From assembly GCA_038363925.1 (NCBI GenBank), contig JAQQWL010000011.1, positions 186,001 to 250,000 on the forward strand: a stretch of DNA of 64,000 nt, in the 5' to 3' direction. Numbering within the stretch: position 1 is the stretch's first letter; each line of letters begins with the position of its first letter. The DNA comes from Apiospora phragmitis. Lineage: Eukaryota > Ascomycota > Sordariomycetes > Amphisphaeriales > Apiosporaceae. The notes beneath the pieces were generated by a model. That model saw nothing but the letters and a program-made list of their open reading frames with translations, was not told the origin of the DNA and made no database searches. Of this stretch, positions 11,558 through 23,663 are shown one piece after another. A program made the translations under genes and the position numbers.

Positions 11558-12664
11558 GTGCCTCCGCGGCGCAGACGAAGCTACTCCTGCCACCGAGCCA
11601 CCGGCCTTGCCTATCCCCCGCAGCCTGGCCATCATGTCGCGAAGGAGCGCCAGCTTCTACGCCTGCCACCTGAGATTCTGCAAATCGTCCTGAAGAACAT
11701 CAACGATAAACCGACTATACGGTCACTGTGTCTAGTCTGCTGGTCTCTTCGCTCGGTAGCGACGCCTTGGCTGCACCATCTTGTTGAATACGTCGCCACA
11801 TCCGAGGGATGCCCCATAGCCTCGGTCTTCGAACCGTACCTGACCACCGCGTAGAAGGAGCAGTTAGGGAACAATGGCGAGCGAGTCCATCTATCCTCCT
11901 ACTTCTGACGGAACAATTCCACCCGACCGCGCCCAACATGTGCGACGACTCGCGATTCTCGGGTGCGATGCCGATGGTGTTGACAGAAATACCGTGGCGC
12001 TGTATGCTGAAGAGGCCCTCAAGAACCTGGTCCAGCTGGGAACAGCCGAGTTGCACATCCTGACGGAGCAAGTGTCCGCTGGCCTGATGAGATGGGGCAT
12101 TCGTACATCGCTCGCAGTTGCTGTAGACCTATTGCGCGTGGTATGACGTCCTTGCTACGCCTCGAAGCTCTCAGGAGTCGGATGCGCCGATTCTTTCACG
12201 ACGAGACGGCCGCCGAGTTTCTGCGTCCCGTCCAACATCTGAAGCACGCATGGCTGGAGGTCGATGGTTCGCCCGTGGCTCTATTCGTCCTGTGGTACAA
12301 TCTATGATCCATCATTCGGCCGGGACGCCGTGCAGCCTAGGCCTAGCTCTGAGCCCAGTGCAGGAGCCTCCTGTTTTCCACGGGGTACGTCTGGAACTTG
12401 CAATCCTTCAGTCTTATGGGTGTGTCGCTGCTCGAGAACCACGTTAAAAGTATGCTCGAGTCCATCGACTTGCTCCAACTAGGCCATCTTACCTTTCCCC
12501 CCGTAGAGCCCTACCCGCTTTTTACACCCCTCGTAGGCCGATTTCTCGAAAGCACCTCGCGCCTATGCGTTCGAGTTTACGCCCACCTGCTCTTTTCTAG
12601 CCTCGGTCTACGGCCGACGAGGCTTCCCGTACTCTCCCGTTATATCGCCCCTCGAACCACATAG
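11558..12664 (+). pseudogene. F-box protein pseudogene
   Basis: The first frame holds a clear F-box: LLRLPPEILQIVLKNINDKP followed by SLCLVCWSLRSVATPWLH. F-box proteins recruit substrates to SCF ubiquitin ligases through Skp1. That frame stops at 11852-11854. Downstream, two other frames keep coding-like segments (EEALKNLVQLGTAELHIL, then LLRLEALRSRMRRFFHD and LLQLGHLTFPPVEPYPLF), with stops between them, for example after 12304. These helical and Leu-rich pieces look like the substrate-binding part of the same protein. At least two frameshifts and several stops mean it is not functional. It belongs to the same degraded block as the GUF1 copy that follows. Confidence 0.7.
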
Positions 12665-12735
12665 CGCCCATCACCCATACTCCCCTCCCCCGTGCGCCGG
12701 GCCTCGTCGTCGCCGGCGGTCAAGCGGGGCTTCAC

Positions 12736-13915
12736 TAACTCGAGCGCCGCATAGCTGTCATCCCCATCGAGCGGTTCCGCAACGTTTACACCGTCGCCCA
12801 CATCAACCACAGCAAGAGCACCATCTCCTCCGCCTGCTTGAGACCACCGGCACCATCTCCTCGGCCGCCAACAAGCAGATCCTCCACACCCTTAAGGTCG
12901 AGCGCGAGCGCGGCATTACCGTCAAAGCCAGGACCGGCTCCATGATATATAACCTCACCTCGTCGATGCCCTTGGGCACGTCGACTTCCGCGCCGAGGCG
13001 ACCCGGTCTCCCGCCAGCTGTGGCGGCGCCGTGCTGCTCGTCGACGCCAGCCAGGACATCCAGCCCAGACAGTCGCCAACTTCTACGCGCCTTCGTCGAG
13101 GGCCTCAAGATCCTGCCCGTCATCGACATGAGTGCCGCCGACGTCCTGCGTATCCTCGATCAGCTCGAGGGCGACCACATGAAGCCCCTGCGCATGCTGC
13201 TGGTGGACTTGTGGTACGACAAATTCCGCGGCGTCATCTGTCTAGTGCGCCTCTTCGACGGCACCGTCCGCGCCGGCGACAACCTGGTTAGTTCGCCACG
13301 GCCGAGAAGTACACCGCCGGCAAGATCGGCATCCGCTATCCCATCCAGGTTGCGCAGTCGGTCCTGCGGGCAGGGCAGGTTGGCTTTATCTTCCACCGGG
13401 CGTGAAGACGACTCAGAACGCCAAAATCGACCACGCGTTCACCACCGTGGGCTCTGAGGACATTGCGGCCCCCTACCCCGGCTTCGAGGAGCCCAAGCCC
13501 ATGGTCTTCGCCGCGGTATTTCCCACCGATTCCAGCGACTACCACCGCTTGGCTGGCTTGGCTGGCTTGGCTGAACACATCGGCCAGCTTGTGCTCGGCG
13601 ACAGGAGCGTGATTCGCCCCAAAGAACACTCAGAGGTTCTGGGAGCCGGCTAATGGCTGGGCCTCCTCAGTAGTCTGCACTGCAGCGTGTTCCGGGACCA
13701 CGTGCGTTAAGAGCACGGGGCCAGCATCGCCATTACCGACCCCGCCGTCTCAGACGAAGGTGGGCTGGGAGGACGGTACCCCACAAGTCATGCAGATTTG
13801 GCCGAGTTCCCCGACGAGTATCACCGCACGTGGGGCACCGTGTTCTACAAGCCGTACGTGCTCGCGACAGTGACGGTACCCGAGGAGTATCTGGGCTGTA
13901 GCGGGGGTTCAAAGC
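12736..13915 (+). pseudogene. guf1: Dead copy of translation factor GUF1 (EF4/LepA)
   Basis: GUF1 is the mitochondrial homologue of bacterial LepA/EF4, a ribosome-bound GTPase. Matching segments occur in order across all three frames. They are [20 protein letters not shown] (a degraded G1/P-loop), [20 protein letters not shown] (switch region), [38 protein letters not shown] and YPGFEEPKPMVFAAVFPTD, LVLGDRSV, SLHCSVFRDH and VTVPEEYLG. The copy is shortened in the G domain, has several frameshifts, a stop where Gln is expected (CGT TAA GAG, about 13707-13715) and another after GAG in LGAG. It stops matching after about 13900, so the C-terminal domain is missing. An intact GUF1 should exist elsewhere in the genome. 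A small in-frame tandem repeat (LAGLAGLA, 13549-13575) is present. Confidence 0.85.
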
Positions 13916-14516
13916 CTTGGTTTTCGCATCTATCTACCGGGTCATTCTCATGTCATATATACAGGTCCTTGGTGTCTGAGCGCATACCAAATCATCCCTT
14001 CTGAACATGCGCTCAATGTATGGGGCACATAAGGCCTTCCTAAACCTTGATCTGCCTCCATCTCGTGCTGAACCATGCTGTAGCGTGCTGCCACATCAGA
14101 TTGGTTGCTTACAGTATGAATATAGAGATGTCTAACTTATATAATACTGTAATACAGTACCGTAATAACGAAATCAAATCAACCGGCAACACCTTCCTCC
14201 CCCTACTCTTTCCGAAGCCGGTCTGTTGCTGTGGCATATCGAATGGTTGCCCGGACGGCTTCCAGGTCTGGCTTCCGCTTATTATAATTCTTCCCTTTGC
14301 CTCCAAGGTACTGCAATAAGAGAGGTTCCTCCTTCCTGTCTCGGTGCACTATAGCAACTCTGTGGGCTGAGATGTCCATCTGGTGCATCGGAATAGAGAG
14401 TGCTCGACTGTTTCCTTTGCATATCCGCATGCGCATTCTGCTGACGGGCCCGGAAAACCCACTCCTTTCGGGGAACCACTCAGTCAGCTGTGGCGATGCC
14501 ATGACCCCGTACGCCT
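13916..14516. other. Intergenic, nothing recognised
   Basis: Composition is ordinary up to the insertion site of the DNA transposon at 14519. Short frames on both strands show no recognisable motif. Confidence 0.4.
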
Positions 14517-14518
14517 TA

Positions 14519-16412
14519 AGCTAAAGCACCCCTCCACGGACCACCCTTTTACGGATTACCGCGTTTCGCTTTATAAACGCGTTGGACCTTTAGATAATAA
14601 TATAGATTCTTTTTATTACCTTTACCTCTTGATTATATATATTATTATTATTTTATTCGTTTTTTTCGAGTTATTTCTCTATATTATCGTTTAATACTTA
14701 AAGACGCGCGTAAGCTATAATACGTGACGTAAAACTCGGACTAGGTATTCGCGAAGCCGTCTATAGATAAGATACCGACCGATCCTATATTATATAGCGC
14801 CTAGCCGGTATATCGACGCGATAAGAGCTGAATAAGGACCGGTAGGTATTGTTACCATTTTTAAGACTTAATTAACGAATTAAGTTATCGGCTAGGCTAA
14901 ACTAGGCTTCGTATTAACGCTCGTTAAGTTTAAATATATAACTTAACGAATATTAAACGCTTTTAAGGCGTTTTATATATTAAGGTAACGTTAATATACT
15001 CGATTTTTAATTAAAAACGAATCCGTTAAAACTATTAAGTTTAAAATAATTAATTATAGCCGCGTTAATAAAGTAATTATTATTAATATTAACTTTATTT
15101 CGATAGATTTAATACTTCGAAACTAGCTAATATCCTTTTTAAACGCTTTTATAATACTAACGAAATAAGTATCGGCTAAAGCGTTAGCGGTAACTACTAG
15201 GTGGTTACCGAAGCTACTAATTATGTAGTTTTTAAAAAAGACGTCGAAAAAGGGGAATAAATTACTACCTTAGAGTGTATAAGCTATAATAGGGTAGCCC
15301 TCCCGCCGCTAGTTATTTTAAAGGGGCTAACGTTTAAAGTTAATAGTTTTTAAATTAAGATGACTATTTTTAAGATAATTAACGGTTTAAAATATCGCTT
15401 AAAAGGTGGATTAATAATTCTATAGTATTAGATTAAATTTAAAATAGTTTTATTCCTTATATTCGATCTCGTTACGATAATAAATAGGTCGTTTTAATTT
15501 ATAACAGCTATAATTTATATATAAACGAAAATTTTTTATAAGTTATATTATAATTATATCGTATAGGTTTTAAATATAAAAGTTTTTAAGTTATTAAAAA
15601 AAAGGCTAAAGATCCTTTTAAAGGTATGCCTAAACGCGGGTTTTAGACTTAAGCTTATTAAATTAAATATATTAAAGGCATACCGCTAGGCTAGGATCAA
15701 CGTTTTAATTCTTTCGACGATTTAAAATACCTAGAAAATAGCTAGGATTTATTCGCGGGATCGATCGAAACTTTTATTATCGAAATATATTATCTTAATG
15801 GATAAGGGTGTCGCTTAATTATGTTTAAAGCCACCCTTAGTAGTTAATAAAGAATTTCCGCCCGATTTCGTTACTAAATTAACCTTAACGCCTATTAAAA
15901 CACCTTTTAATAGTTAGGCATTAAGAAATAATAGTTAAAAACTAGCCGCTATAGATTTTATTTTTAACTTCTTTTCTTAAAGATTTTTTACTCGTAAGGT
16001 TAATAAGGCTTTTAATAAATAAATTAATAAAATCGTGAACCTCGAGGTTTAAATTAATTATTTTTAAGCTAAATTTAATAAAAAGATTACTAAGATATGT
16101 TAAAAAGTAAGAATTATATCGAGATAGCGATTTATTCGTATAGTTAATATATAACGGGCTAAGCGAAGGCTAAGGGGTAGGGTTATATTTAAAGACGAAT
16201 TTATTAACGTTAAGGTATTAGTAAGCCGTAGAACGATATAAAGGGAATAAAAGACGATAAAACGGAGATAAAGGATTATAATATTATTAAGAATATTAGA
16301 AAATAGCATGTCCTGACTAATTTTAGTTATAGAAATGACTTTGAATTAAAAGGGTGTGTTTAGTAGGTTTTCTAGTCCGCGAAGGGGTGGTCCGTGGAGG
16401 GGTGCTTTAGCT
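14519..16412 (+). mobile_element. Fot1/pogo-like DNA transposon D, RIP-mutated
   Basis: This 1,894-bp unit begins AGCTAAAGCACCCCTCCACG and ends with the reverse complement. The first 28 terminal bases of the inverted repeats match exactly, and similarity extends to roughly 40. It is flanked by TA on both sides (14517-14518, 16413-16414), as expected for Tc1/mariner-pogo elements. The interior is heavily AT-rich. In the plus strand around 15260-15560 a broken frame still reads LECISYNRVALPPLVILKG and, further on, the block before the catalytic Asp pair of a DDE transposase. Many stops interrupt it. The element is dead. The TIRs themselves are almost free of RIP changes. Confidence 0.85.
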
Positions 16413-16414
16413 TA

Positions 16415-16735
16415 TGTTCTATTCGGAGACCTTCCTACAAGAGTATAGCAGCCCCCGTCAAAAGGCTTGAACGGTGCCGCCCGCATCCCGACACTTAAGC
16501 TTGCTTATATAACTATTTATTAAATAGATTTTTTATTCCTTCGTATCGTTAAGAGAGAATCGGCAATTCTTTAGCCTGTTAACTTATCTCTTATCTTTTA
16601 TTCTTAAGGAGTTTCTTTATTACTTTTCCCTAGGCTTATATATATTAATATCTCGCCGCTCCTCACTTTATTAATAACCTTTTAAGTTTATAAAATAAGA
16701 GGTTAAGCTTAGAGTCTTTTTTATTATTAATAACG
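16415..16735. other. Spacer between transposons D and A
   Basis: The first 85 bases are of ordinary composition and represent the original host sequence on the right of element D. From about 16500 the sequence becomes AT-rich up to the next transposon. No gene is visible. Confidence 0.5.
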
Positions 16736-16737
16736 TA

Positions 16738-19700
16738 CCTTATAAATAAATTAAATATATAAATAAATTAAATAATCTTTAAGACTTAATATAATTAAGT
16801 ATAAATTAATTTTACTATAACGTATTTAATATTTTAAAATTAATCGGAATTCTTATTTTTAATTACTTTTATATTATTCTAATAAGTACGAGTATTATAC
16901 CCGGGCTCTCCGCAGATTTTATAACGCTATAAGCGCGTTTTAAACGTCCTCGTATAATTACTCCTTTAACGCGATTTGTTTTATAACTATTTATTAACGT
17001 TCTTTTAAAATTATAGGTCTTTTTTAGCTTATATACGAAGTGATCTTTTATCTTATAGCCGTTTCTTTTTTATGCGGCGGCACCGGCTAAGTATCTTATT
17101 CGCTTTTCGTAATACGGTTACTTTATTTTTTAATAAAGCGAGCCGGTATATAATTTAGTTTATATTTTTTATAACTTAATTAAGCTTAATTAAAATTAAT
17201 ATCGGAGAGTAATTTTATTATTATACGATTCGATTTCTAATATATTTAATTTAAAATGGATTTTAATTAAATTATCTAAAGTTTTTAATTCTTAAGGTAT
17301 AAATAAATTAAAAAAGGTTATTAAAAACGTCGGCGTATATAACTTTATATTTAATTATAAAATAATATATTCCGGGTTATACGATATAAATCTTACCCCT
17401 TGAAAACTTTTTTAAATATTTAAAACGGTAAAAATCGTTTAAAACGTTTTTAAAAACCTAAATAAAAAGTCCTCCTTTAAAATATAAGTAAGATACGCCC
17501 GTATAAAATGTTTAATTTCTTTCTCGTATAACCTTTTTAATATATAAAAACAGCCGATATTAAAAAATTAAAACTTATATAATAAATAAGAAAGTATATA
17601 AAGTATAATAATCGAGTTTTTTTTTATAATAAAGCTCGAAAATTATTAAATAATAATTCTTATAGCTAGTAAAAACTAATAAATAATAAATATTTTTATA
17701 CGAGACTTTATATATTTATCGAAGTATCGAATCTAGTCCTCGCTTTTTTCGTTCGTAATCTAGCCGTTTTATTTTTTCGATAATAAGCTGTTTTCGTATT
17801 AAAAAAAGAGGTATGTTTTCTCGGTAAATATAATATACGGAAAAATAGTATAACTATATAATTCGACGCTTTAAATAATTATAACTTATTCCCGGTTCTC
17901 TTATTAAGTTACCCTAAGCTTCTCGTATTAATTAAAAGTTATAACGATTATTTTAAATGAGATTTAACTTATAAAAAAGCCGGTCTTATTAAAATTATAA
18001 ATATCCTCTTTTTAGATCTTATATTTATTAATTATATTCTATATAAGGGTAGACTATACGCGATATGCGTCGAGATTTTTATAAAGGATTTTTAATAATT
18101 AATTCTTCGATTAAAACGCGTTTAGAGGTCTAATTATTATTATATAAAGTTCGAAGCTTAATTAACGCCGACACGTCCCGCGTCGCGTTAACGGAGTAAT
18201 CGATTCGCTATATTTTTTATACCGCTAAACCAAGGAAGAAACGATCGCGAATTTAAATTAATTATATATCTTATAATCGCCCTTTCTTTTAAATTTATTA
18301 ACTTTTAAAATTTCGTAAAAATTTCGCGTTTTATAAAAAGACCGAGCCGTCGGTTACAGAGGGTTATATAAAAAACTTTATATATTAGAGCTGTACGCTA
18401 GAGACTTAATTTTAAGTTATTTTAAAACGTTTAAAAAGCTAAAAGTATTTACTTCTCTTTTTAAATACCGACTATATTATATTATAAAAGAAATTAAGTA
18501 TAATATACCCTATAAACGAGCTACGTATATAAGCGAGCTACGCACTTTCTACTATTAAGCCTTATAAGTTATAAATTAATTCGATTATAACGCTTAGAAT
18601 TAATTAAATATATTAATAATAATTATTTTTAAAGGTTTCTATATTATTTTAATAAATACGCGTATTATACCCGGGCTCTCCGTAAATTCTATAGCGTTAT
18701 AAGCGTACTTTAAACGTCTTCGTATAATTACTCCTCCGACGCGATTTGTTTTATAACTATTTATTAATGTCCCTTTAAAATTATAAGTCTCTTTTAACTT
18801 ATATACGAAGTGATCTTTTATTTTATAGCCGTTTTTTTTATACGGCGGCGCTTACTAAGTATTTTATTTACTTTTCGAAGTATCGCGTTCTTACTTTTTA
18901 AAAGAGTAACTCGGTATATAATTTATATTATAACCTTTATAATCTAATTAAGGCTAATTAAAATAAATATCGAAAAGATATTTTAATATTATATATTACG
19001 GTTTCGAACCTATTTAATTTCGGATTAAGTTTTAATCGAGTTACTTAAAGTTTTTAATTTTTAAGGGATAAATAGGCCGGAAAACATCCTTAAAAGTATT
19101 AAAATGTGTAGCTTTATATCTAATTATGAAATAATATATTCCGGATTATTTAAGATAAGTCCTATTCTTTAAAAGCCTTTTTATATATTCGAAACGATAA
19201 AAGTCGCTTAGAACGCTTTTAAAAACGCTAGTAGGTAGTCTTCCTTAAAGATATAAATAATATACGCCCGTATAAAACCTTTAATTTCTTTCTCGTACGC
19301 CTTTATTAATATATAAAAATAGCCGATATTAAAAGGCTAAAGCTTATATAATAAATAAGAAAGTATATAAAATATAATAATCGAGTTCTTTTTATAATAA
19401 AGCTCGAAAGCTATCGAATAATAACTTTCGTAGCCGTCTAGGACTAAGAAGCGATAACGACCCTTCGTACGAAACCTAATATATTAATTAAAATATCGAA
19501 TCTAATCTTCGCCTCTTTTATTCGTAATCCAGCTATTTTTATATTAAAAAAAAAGGTACGTTTTCTTAATAAAAATAATATATAAAGGGATAACGTAATC
19601 GTTTAATTTAACGCCATAGATAATTATAACTTATTCTTAATTCCCTTACTATGTTACTTTAAGCTTTTCGTATCGATTAGAGATGATTATAATTATTTCG

Positions 19701-20383
19701 GATAAAATTTAGTTTATAAGAAACCCGGTCTCGTTAAAATTATATATATCCTCTTTTTATATTTCATATTTATTAATTATATTTTATACGAGAATAAATT
19801 ACGCGTAATACGCGTTAAAAATTTTATAAAAGACTTTTTAATAATTAATTCTTTAATTAAAACGCGTCTAGAAGTCTAGTTATCGTCGTATAAAATTAGA
19901 GGCATAATTAATACCGACGCGTCTCGCGTCGCGTAAACTAAATAAGTAATTCGCTATATCTTCTATACTACTTAACCGGGGAAGAAATAATCGCGTATTT
20001 AGATTAATAATATATCGAATAATTAATTCCTTTTTAAAATTAGAAAGCTTTCGAGAGTTTATAAAGATTTCGGATCGTGATCGAATTCCGCGTCGTTGGC
20101 TGCGTAACGTCGATTCTAGGATATAATATATCGCTATAGCTTTTCGTATACTTAATTTCGGGTTATTTTAAAGCGTTTAAAGGGTTAAATTAAACCTTTT
20201 TTTTTTTTTTAATTTTATAATTATTAAAAGAGAAAATTAATTTAAAGTTAATTATAAAAAAGTTAATTAAAAGTACGCAGCTCATTTATATACGCAGCTC
20301 GCTTATAGGGTACGTTAAAGGTTATTTAAATAAAATATAGCGAAAGTGTTTAATTTATTTATATATTTAATTCACTTATAAAG
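16738..20383 (-). mobile_element. Fot1/pogo-like DNA transposon A, interrupted by B
   Basis: TIRs of about 40 bp (left CCTTATAAATAAATTAAATA, right its near complement) are flanked by TA duplications at 16736-16737 and 20384-20385, inside the local context AACG-TA. Removing the nested element B and one TA leaves about 1.84 kb, the usual size of Fot1 elements. The transposase lies on the minus strand. It matches the region of element C that encodes the DDE domain, read in the opposite direction, but is too mutated to translate far. A and C share TIR type and sequence and belong to one subfamily. Confidence 0.8.
18508..20310 (-). mobile_element. Fot1/pogo-like DNA transposon B, nested in A
   Basis: This 1,803-bp unit has TIRs CCCTATAARCGAGCTRCGTA over about 41 bp at each end, with flanking TA at 18506-18507 and 20311-20312. 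It sits inside element A, so it inserted later. Its body is clearly homologous to A (shared blocks such as the one around ACCCGGGCTCTCC near 16898 in A and 18669 in B). Its TIRs differ and are richer in GC, marking a second subfamily. The transposase frame is on the minus strand and is destroyed by RIP stops. Confidence 0.85.
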
Positions 20384-20385
20384 TA

Positions 20386-21822
20386 CGTTATAAAATATTA
20401 AATATTCACTTTTACTTATAAACTTAACGAATATTATTTTATTATTAACCTTAAATTTAAACACATACCTTTACTTTATTATAATAATATACTCTTAATT
20501 AACCCTATATTAAGACAGAGCTTAAACGAACGGTTTATAAATTTAAATAATTACGATTATATATCGGAAACTTCACTGCCGCTATCTGCATTCCCCGTCA
20601 CGTCGGCCAACCCTTAATCACTACATCCCCTGCTAGACCACCTACCGGATCTATTACTACCTTTACCCCTAATACACATACCCTCGCATAACTTTCTAAG
20701 TGAATATAATATCTAGTCTATAAGGAAAAATATCGGAGGGCTATTATAGTCCTCTCTAATACCTCGATATAGCCGGGGCGATAGCGGCGGGTAATATGTA
20801 TTCGAACTTAAACAGTAATAACAGCATCCCTAAAGACCCTCATAATTAAGTCTTAGGCCTAGAGGCGAAATCGGCGCTTACCATAGGCTCGATACTGTTA
20901 AGTAATAATAAAAAAGTAAATATCGGACGCATATAAAAGCATATAATAAAACTCTACGAAATATAACGTAGGGGCTACGACGGTAGTAATACTAAAGACG
21001 GTATTAACGAGGGGAGCATCTCGGTAATTAAGATTCCTAAGCTACGATATCGGTATAACTAGCCCGGGTGTACGTATAAGAAAGTTTATAAGCGTAAAGA
21101 GCACCTCTAACGCTATATTAATACGTAAATAATTCACCGCTTTTATTAAACCTTTTTTTCTCTTCTCTTTTTTTATCCTTTTACTGATAATTTAATTTAT
21201 ATAATTATAACGTAAGAAACATCTCTTTTTAATAAATTTATAGTACTTTTTTTTATAAAAACCCTTTAACCGCTATAATAACTACGTGTCTCACTTAAAC
21301 CTACACGTTTATTAAAAATATTATATAAGGCGTACTAAATACTTTTTAAAGGCTTTACTCGTTTAACTACGAGAGAAGAACTTAACTAATCGGCAGGGGG
21401 AAAAAAGTTTCCCCGCGTAATAATAAACGTAAAGAGCCTCTTACGAGACGTCTATACTAGAAACACGTTATAGAGTTTAAGTTAAAGGAGAAAATTACTA
21501 TTAAGATTTCTTTTATCGTCTTTATTATAAAGATACTACGAAGGGCTTATAAAAAAAGAGAAGATTCTACGAAAATTAATACAAGATATCCTTTAGTAAA
21601 TTTGCGCTTAATTTACTTAACCTCGCCGACGATCTAATAGCTACGTGGTTAACCGTGTATATCATTACCTTTCCCTTATAGTTGCCCTTATTCTCGTCGT
21701 CTTATACTATCTAGAGGACTAGGGAGATGTCTCTTAGCTAAGGTCTATAGTTATAGTAATAAGTGGCTTACGATATAAGGAGAAATAGCCTACTTATACT
21801 ATACCTTTTTATATTAATAACG
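20386..21822 (+). pseudogene. RIP-degraded C2H2 zinc-finger gene
   Basis: Between transposons A and E is sequence with uneven RIP. At 21052-21130 a plus-strand frame reads CTYKKVYKRKEHL followed by former Gln, Arg and His, which is one C2H2 zinc finger. At about 21235-21320 a second is seen, in which Cys codons read as stops or Tyr, followed by NRY and SHLNLH. Downstream lie Arg/Lys-rich segments. The arrangement suggests a transcription-factor-like fungal protein, but no family can be named. The block 20575-21130 is less mutated than its surroundings. It could be a host gene, or a gene carried by a larger element that transposon E later split. Confidence 0.4.
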
Positions 21823-21824
21823 TA

Positions 21825-23661
21825 CGTCACCTTATTATTAACCCCCCCTTATAATCGACCCCCTTAAAAGATTAATAGTATAAATCGACTATTAACTTTA
21901 AATAATAACTATTCCTTTAATTTTAAATTATAATATAATCGCTTTTAATAATAAATATAATAAATCTTTTAAAATTCGATTCTTTTATTTTAATTTAATC
22001 TAGTCCCTTTTTTATATATTATATACTTTTAATTAATATAAATTTCGAATTCGGACTAATTTATACCCTTCGCTTCTTTCGTAGCTTTACGAGCTTTAAC
22101 TTCTCTTTTAAAGACTATAATTATAATTTCGTATTAATTAATAAATAATCCTTCTCTTAATATCTTTTTTAAATCTTTTTAAATAGCTAGCGTTATATAG
22201 TAGGGTTATTTTAACTTAATTAATAAAAGTATTAAATTTAGTGCTTTAAATTAATACATATTTTTAATATTAATTATAATATATAATTAGTTAAAAGAGT
22301 TTAGAAAAGTATGAGGGTCTTATCTTAACTAGCTAAGGCTTATGTTATCTCTTCCGGTTGTTTTCGGTTACTGTTTTCGAGTAAAAGAGGGCTAGTAAGT
22401 GGCTTAGTAACATATACGTGCTAAAAACCACTATCACGCTAACCACCCTTAATATTCTAAGCTAATAAAGCCTTTTTATAAGCTCTAGTATAGTATATAA
22501 AGAAGTTCTATTTATCGATAAGGGCTAAATTCGTTAATAAAGATAAAAAACCGATCTCTTTTTAATAATAAGCTTTTATAAAAGTAAAGACCTTAATATT
22601 AAAGGGTTAAAGAATATATAATAAATAAAGAGGTAAAAATAATAAGTAAATATTATTTTAATAGTAAAGGGATATAAAACCGTTAGTTATATAATTGCTA
22701 TACCTATTTAAAATAAGTAAACGAGCATCCTTTAAATCGTCCGGGGCGGTTTTTAGTATAAAGATATCTTCGAGCTATTTAACGGCGATTTCGTTATTCG
22801 TTTAGCTTTTATTACTTATATCGAACTTTTATCCTTTAAATTTACCGAGTTTTTAAAGGAATTATTACTTTTAAACCGATTTACCCTTATAAATTATTAA
22901 AGGAGGGATAGCCTTATTAAGTACCGATATATATTTTAATATAGTCGTTTAGTACTTTAAATTAAGCTGTTTTTATTAAATAAAACGTAATTTTAAACTG
23001 TTTATTATAATGTTATTACTTCTTTAACCTTTTAAAATACCTTGCTCGTTTATATTATACTTGTTTTTAAGTTTAATAGTTTAAATTTAAAGTATACGTA
23101 ATTTAATTAAGAATTAAAACTTAATTACTTTAATTAATGCTTAATTAATACGCTAAGAGTTAATATAATATTACCTCTTTATTTATAAAGCTAGGTAATA
23201 TTAAAGGAATAAATTTATTTAGTTTTTACCTAATGGTATAAGGTTATTATAAACGGCTAAAACGCGCTAAGCTAGTTCCTTAATTTACGTATGCGTTAGT
23301 GCGACGCTAAGGGCTTCTTAGGTTAAAATCTAGTCTGTTAGATACTTTTCTTAAACTAGAGAGAGCTTCTAATAGGTAGATTTTAATTCTCGACGTAACT
23401 ATCGGCCGTGAAGTCGATTAATAAAAGTAGACCGTAAAATACCCTAATAAAGGGCAGCCTTATAAATAGATTTACTGCTTACTATATTTTAGATGGCGGT
23501 AAAGATATTGTTTTCGGTATATGAACATATTATTAATAGATTAGTATATATTTAAAAGAATGAAATAATTCGGATTAGAATTCGTTAAGAAATCTCTTTT
23601 TAAATCGAAATAGCGGTGAATCGTGGTAGAAGTCGACAGGGGGGTTAATTATGAGGTGACG
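21825..23661 (-). mobile_element. Fot1/pogo-like DNA transposon E, RIP-mutated
   Basis: This 1,837-bp element has TIRs CGTCACCTTATTATTAACCC (left) and the near complement ending AGGTGACG (right), flanked by TA at 21823-21824 and 23662-23663. The minus strand at about 22500-22740 still shows the pogo DDE block: RLLILN (the catalytic Asp codon now Asn), then RYSNYIT, NNIYLLFLP and a Leu-Gln-Pro position changed to stop. These are the sequences around the second catalytic Asp and the HTSHxLQPLD motif of Fot1-type transposases. Several stops interrupt the frame. Its TIRs differ from those of A-D, so it is a third family in this island. Confidence 0.8.
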
Positions 23662-23663
23662 TA

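Noticed and set aside
16100..16309. Hydrophobic 69-codon frame in the island
   Set aside because: AT-rich RIP DNA gives Ile/Leu-rich frames by chance; here the transposase of element D runs on the other strand.
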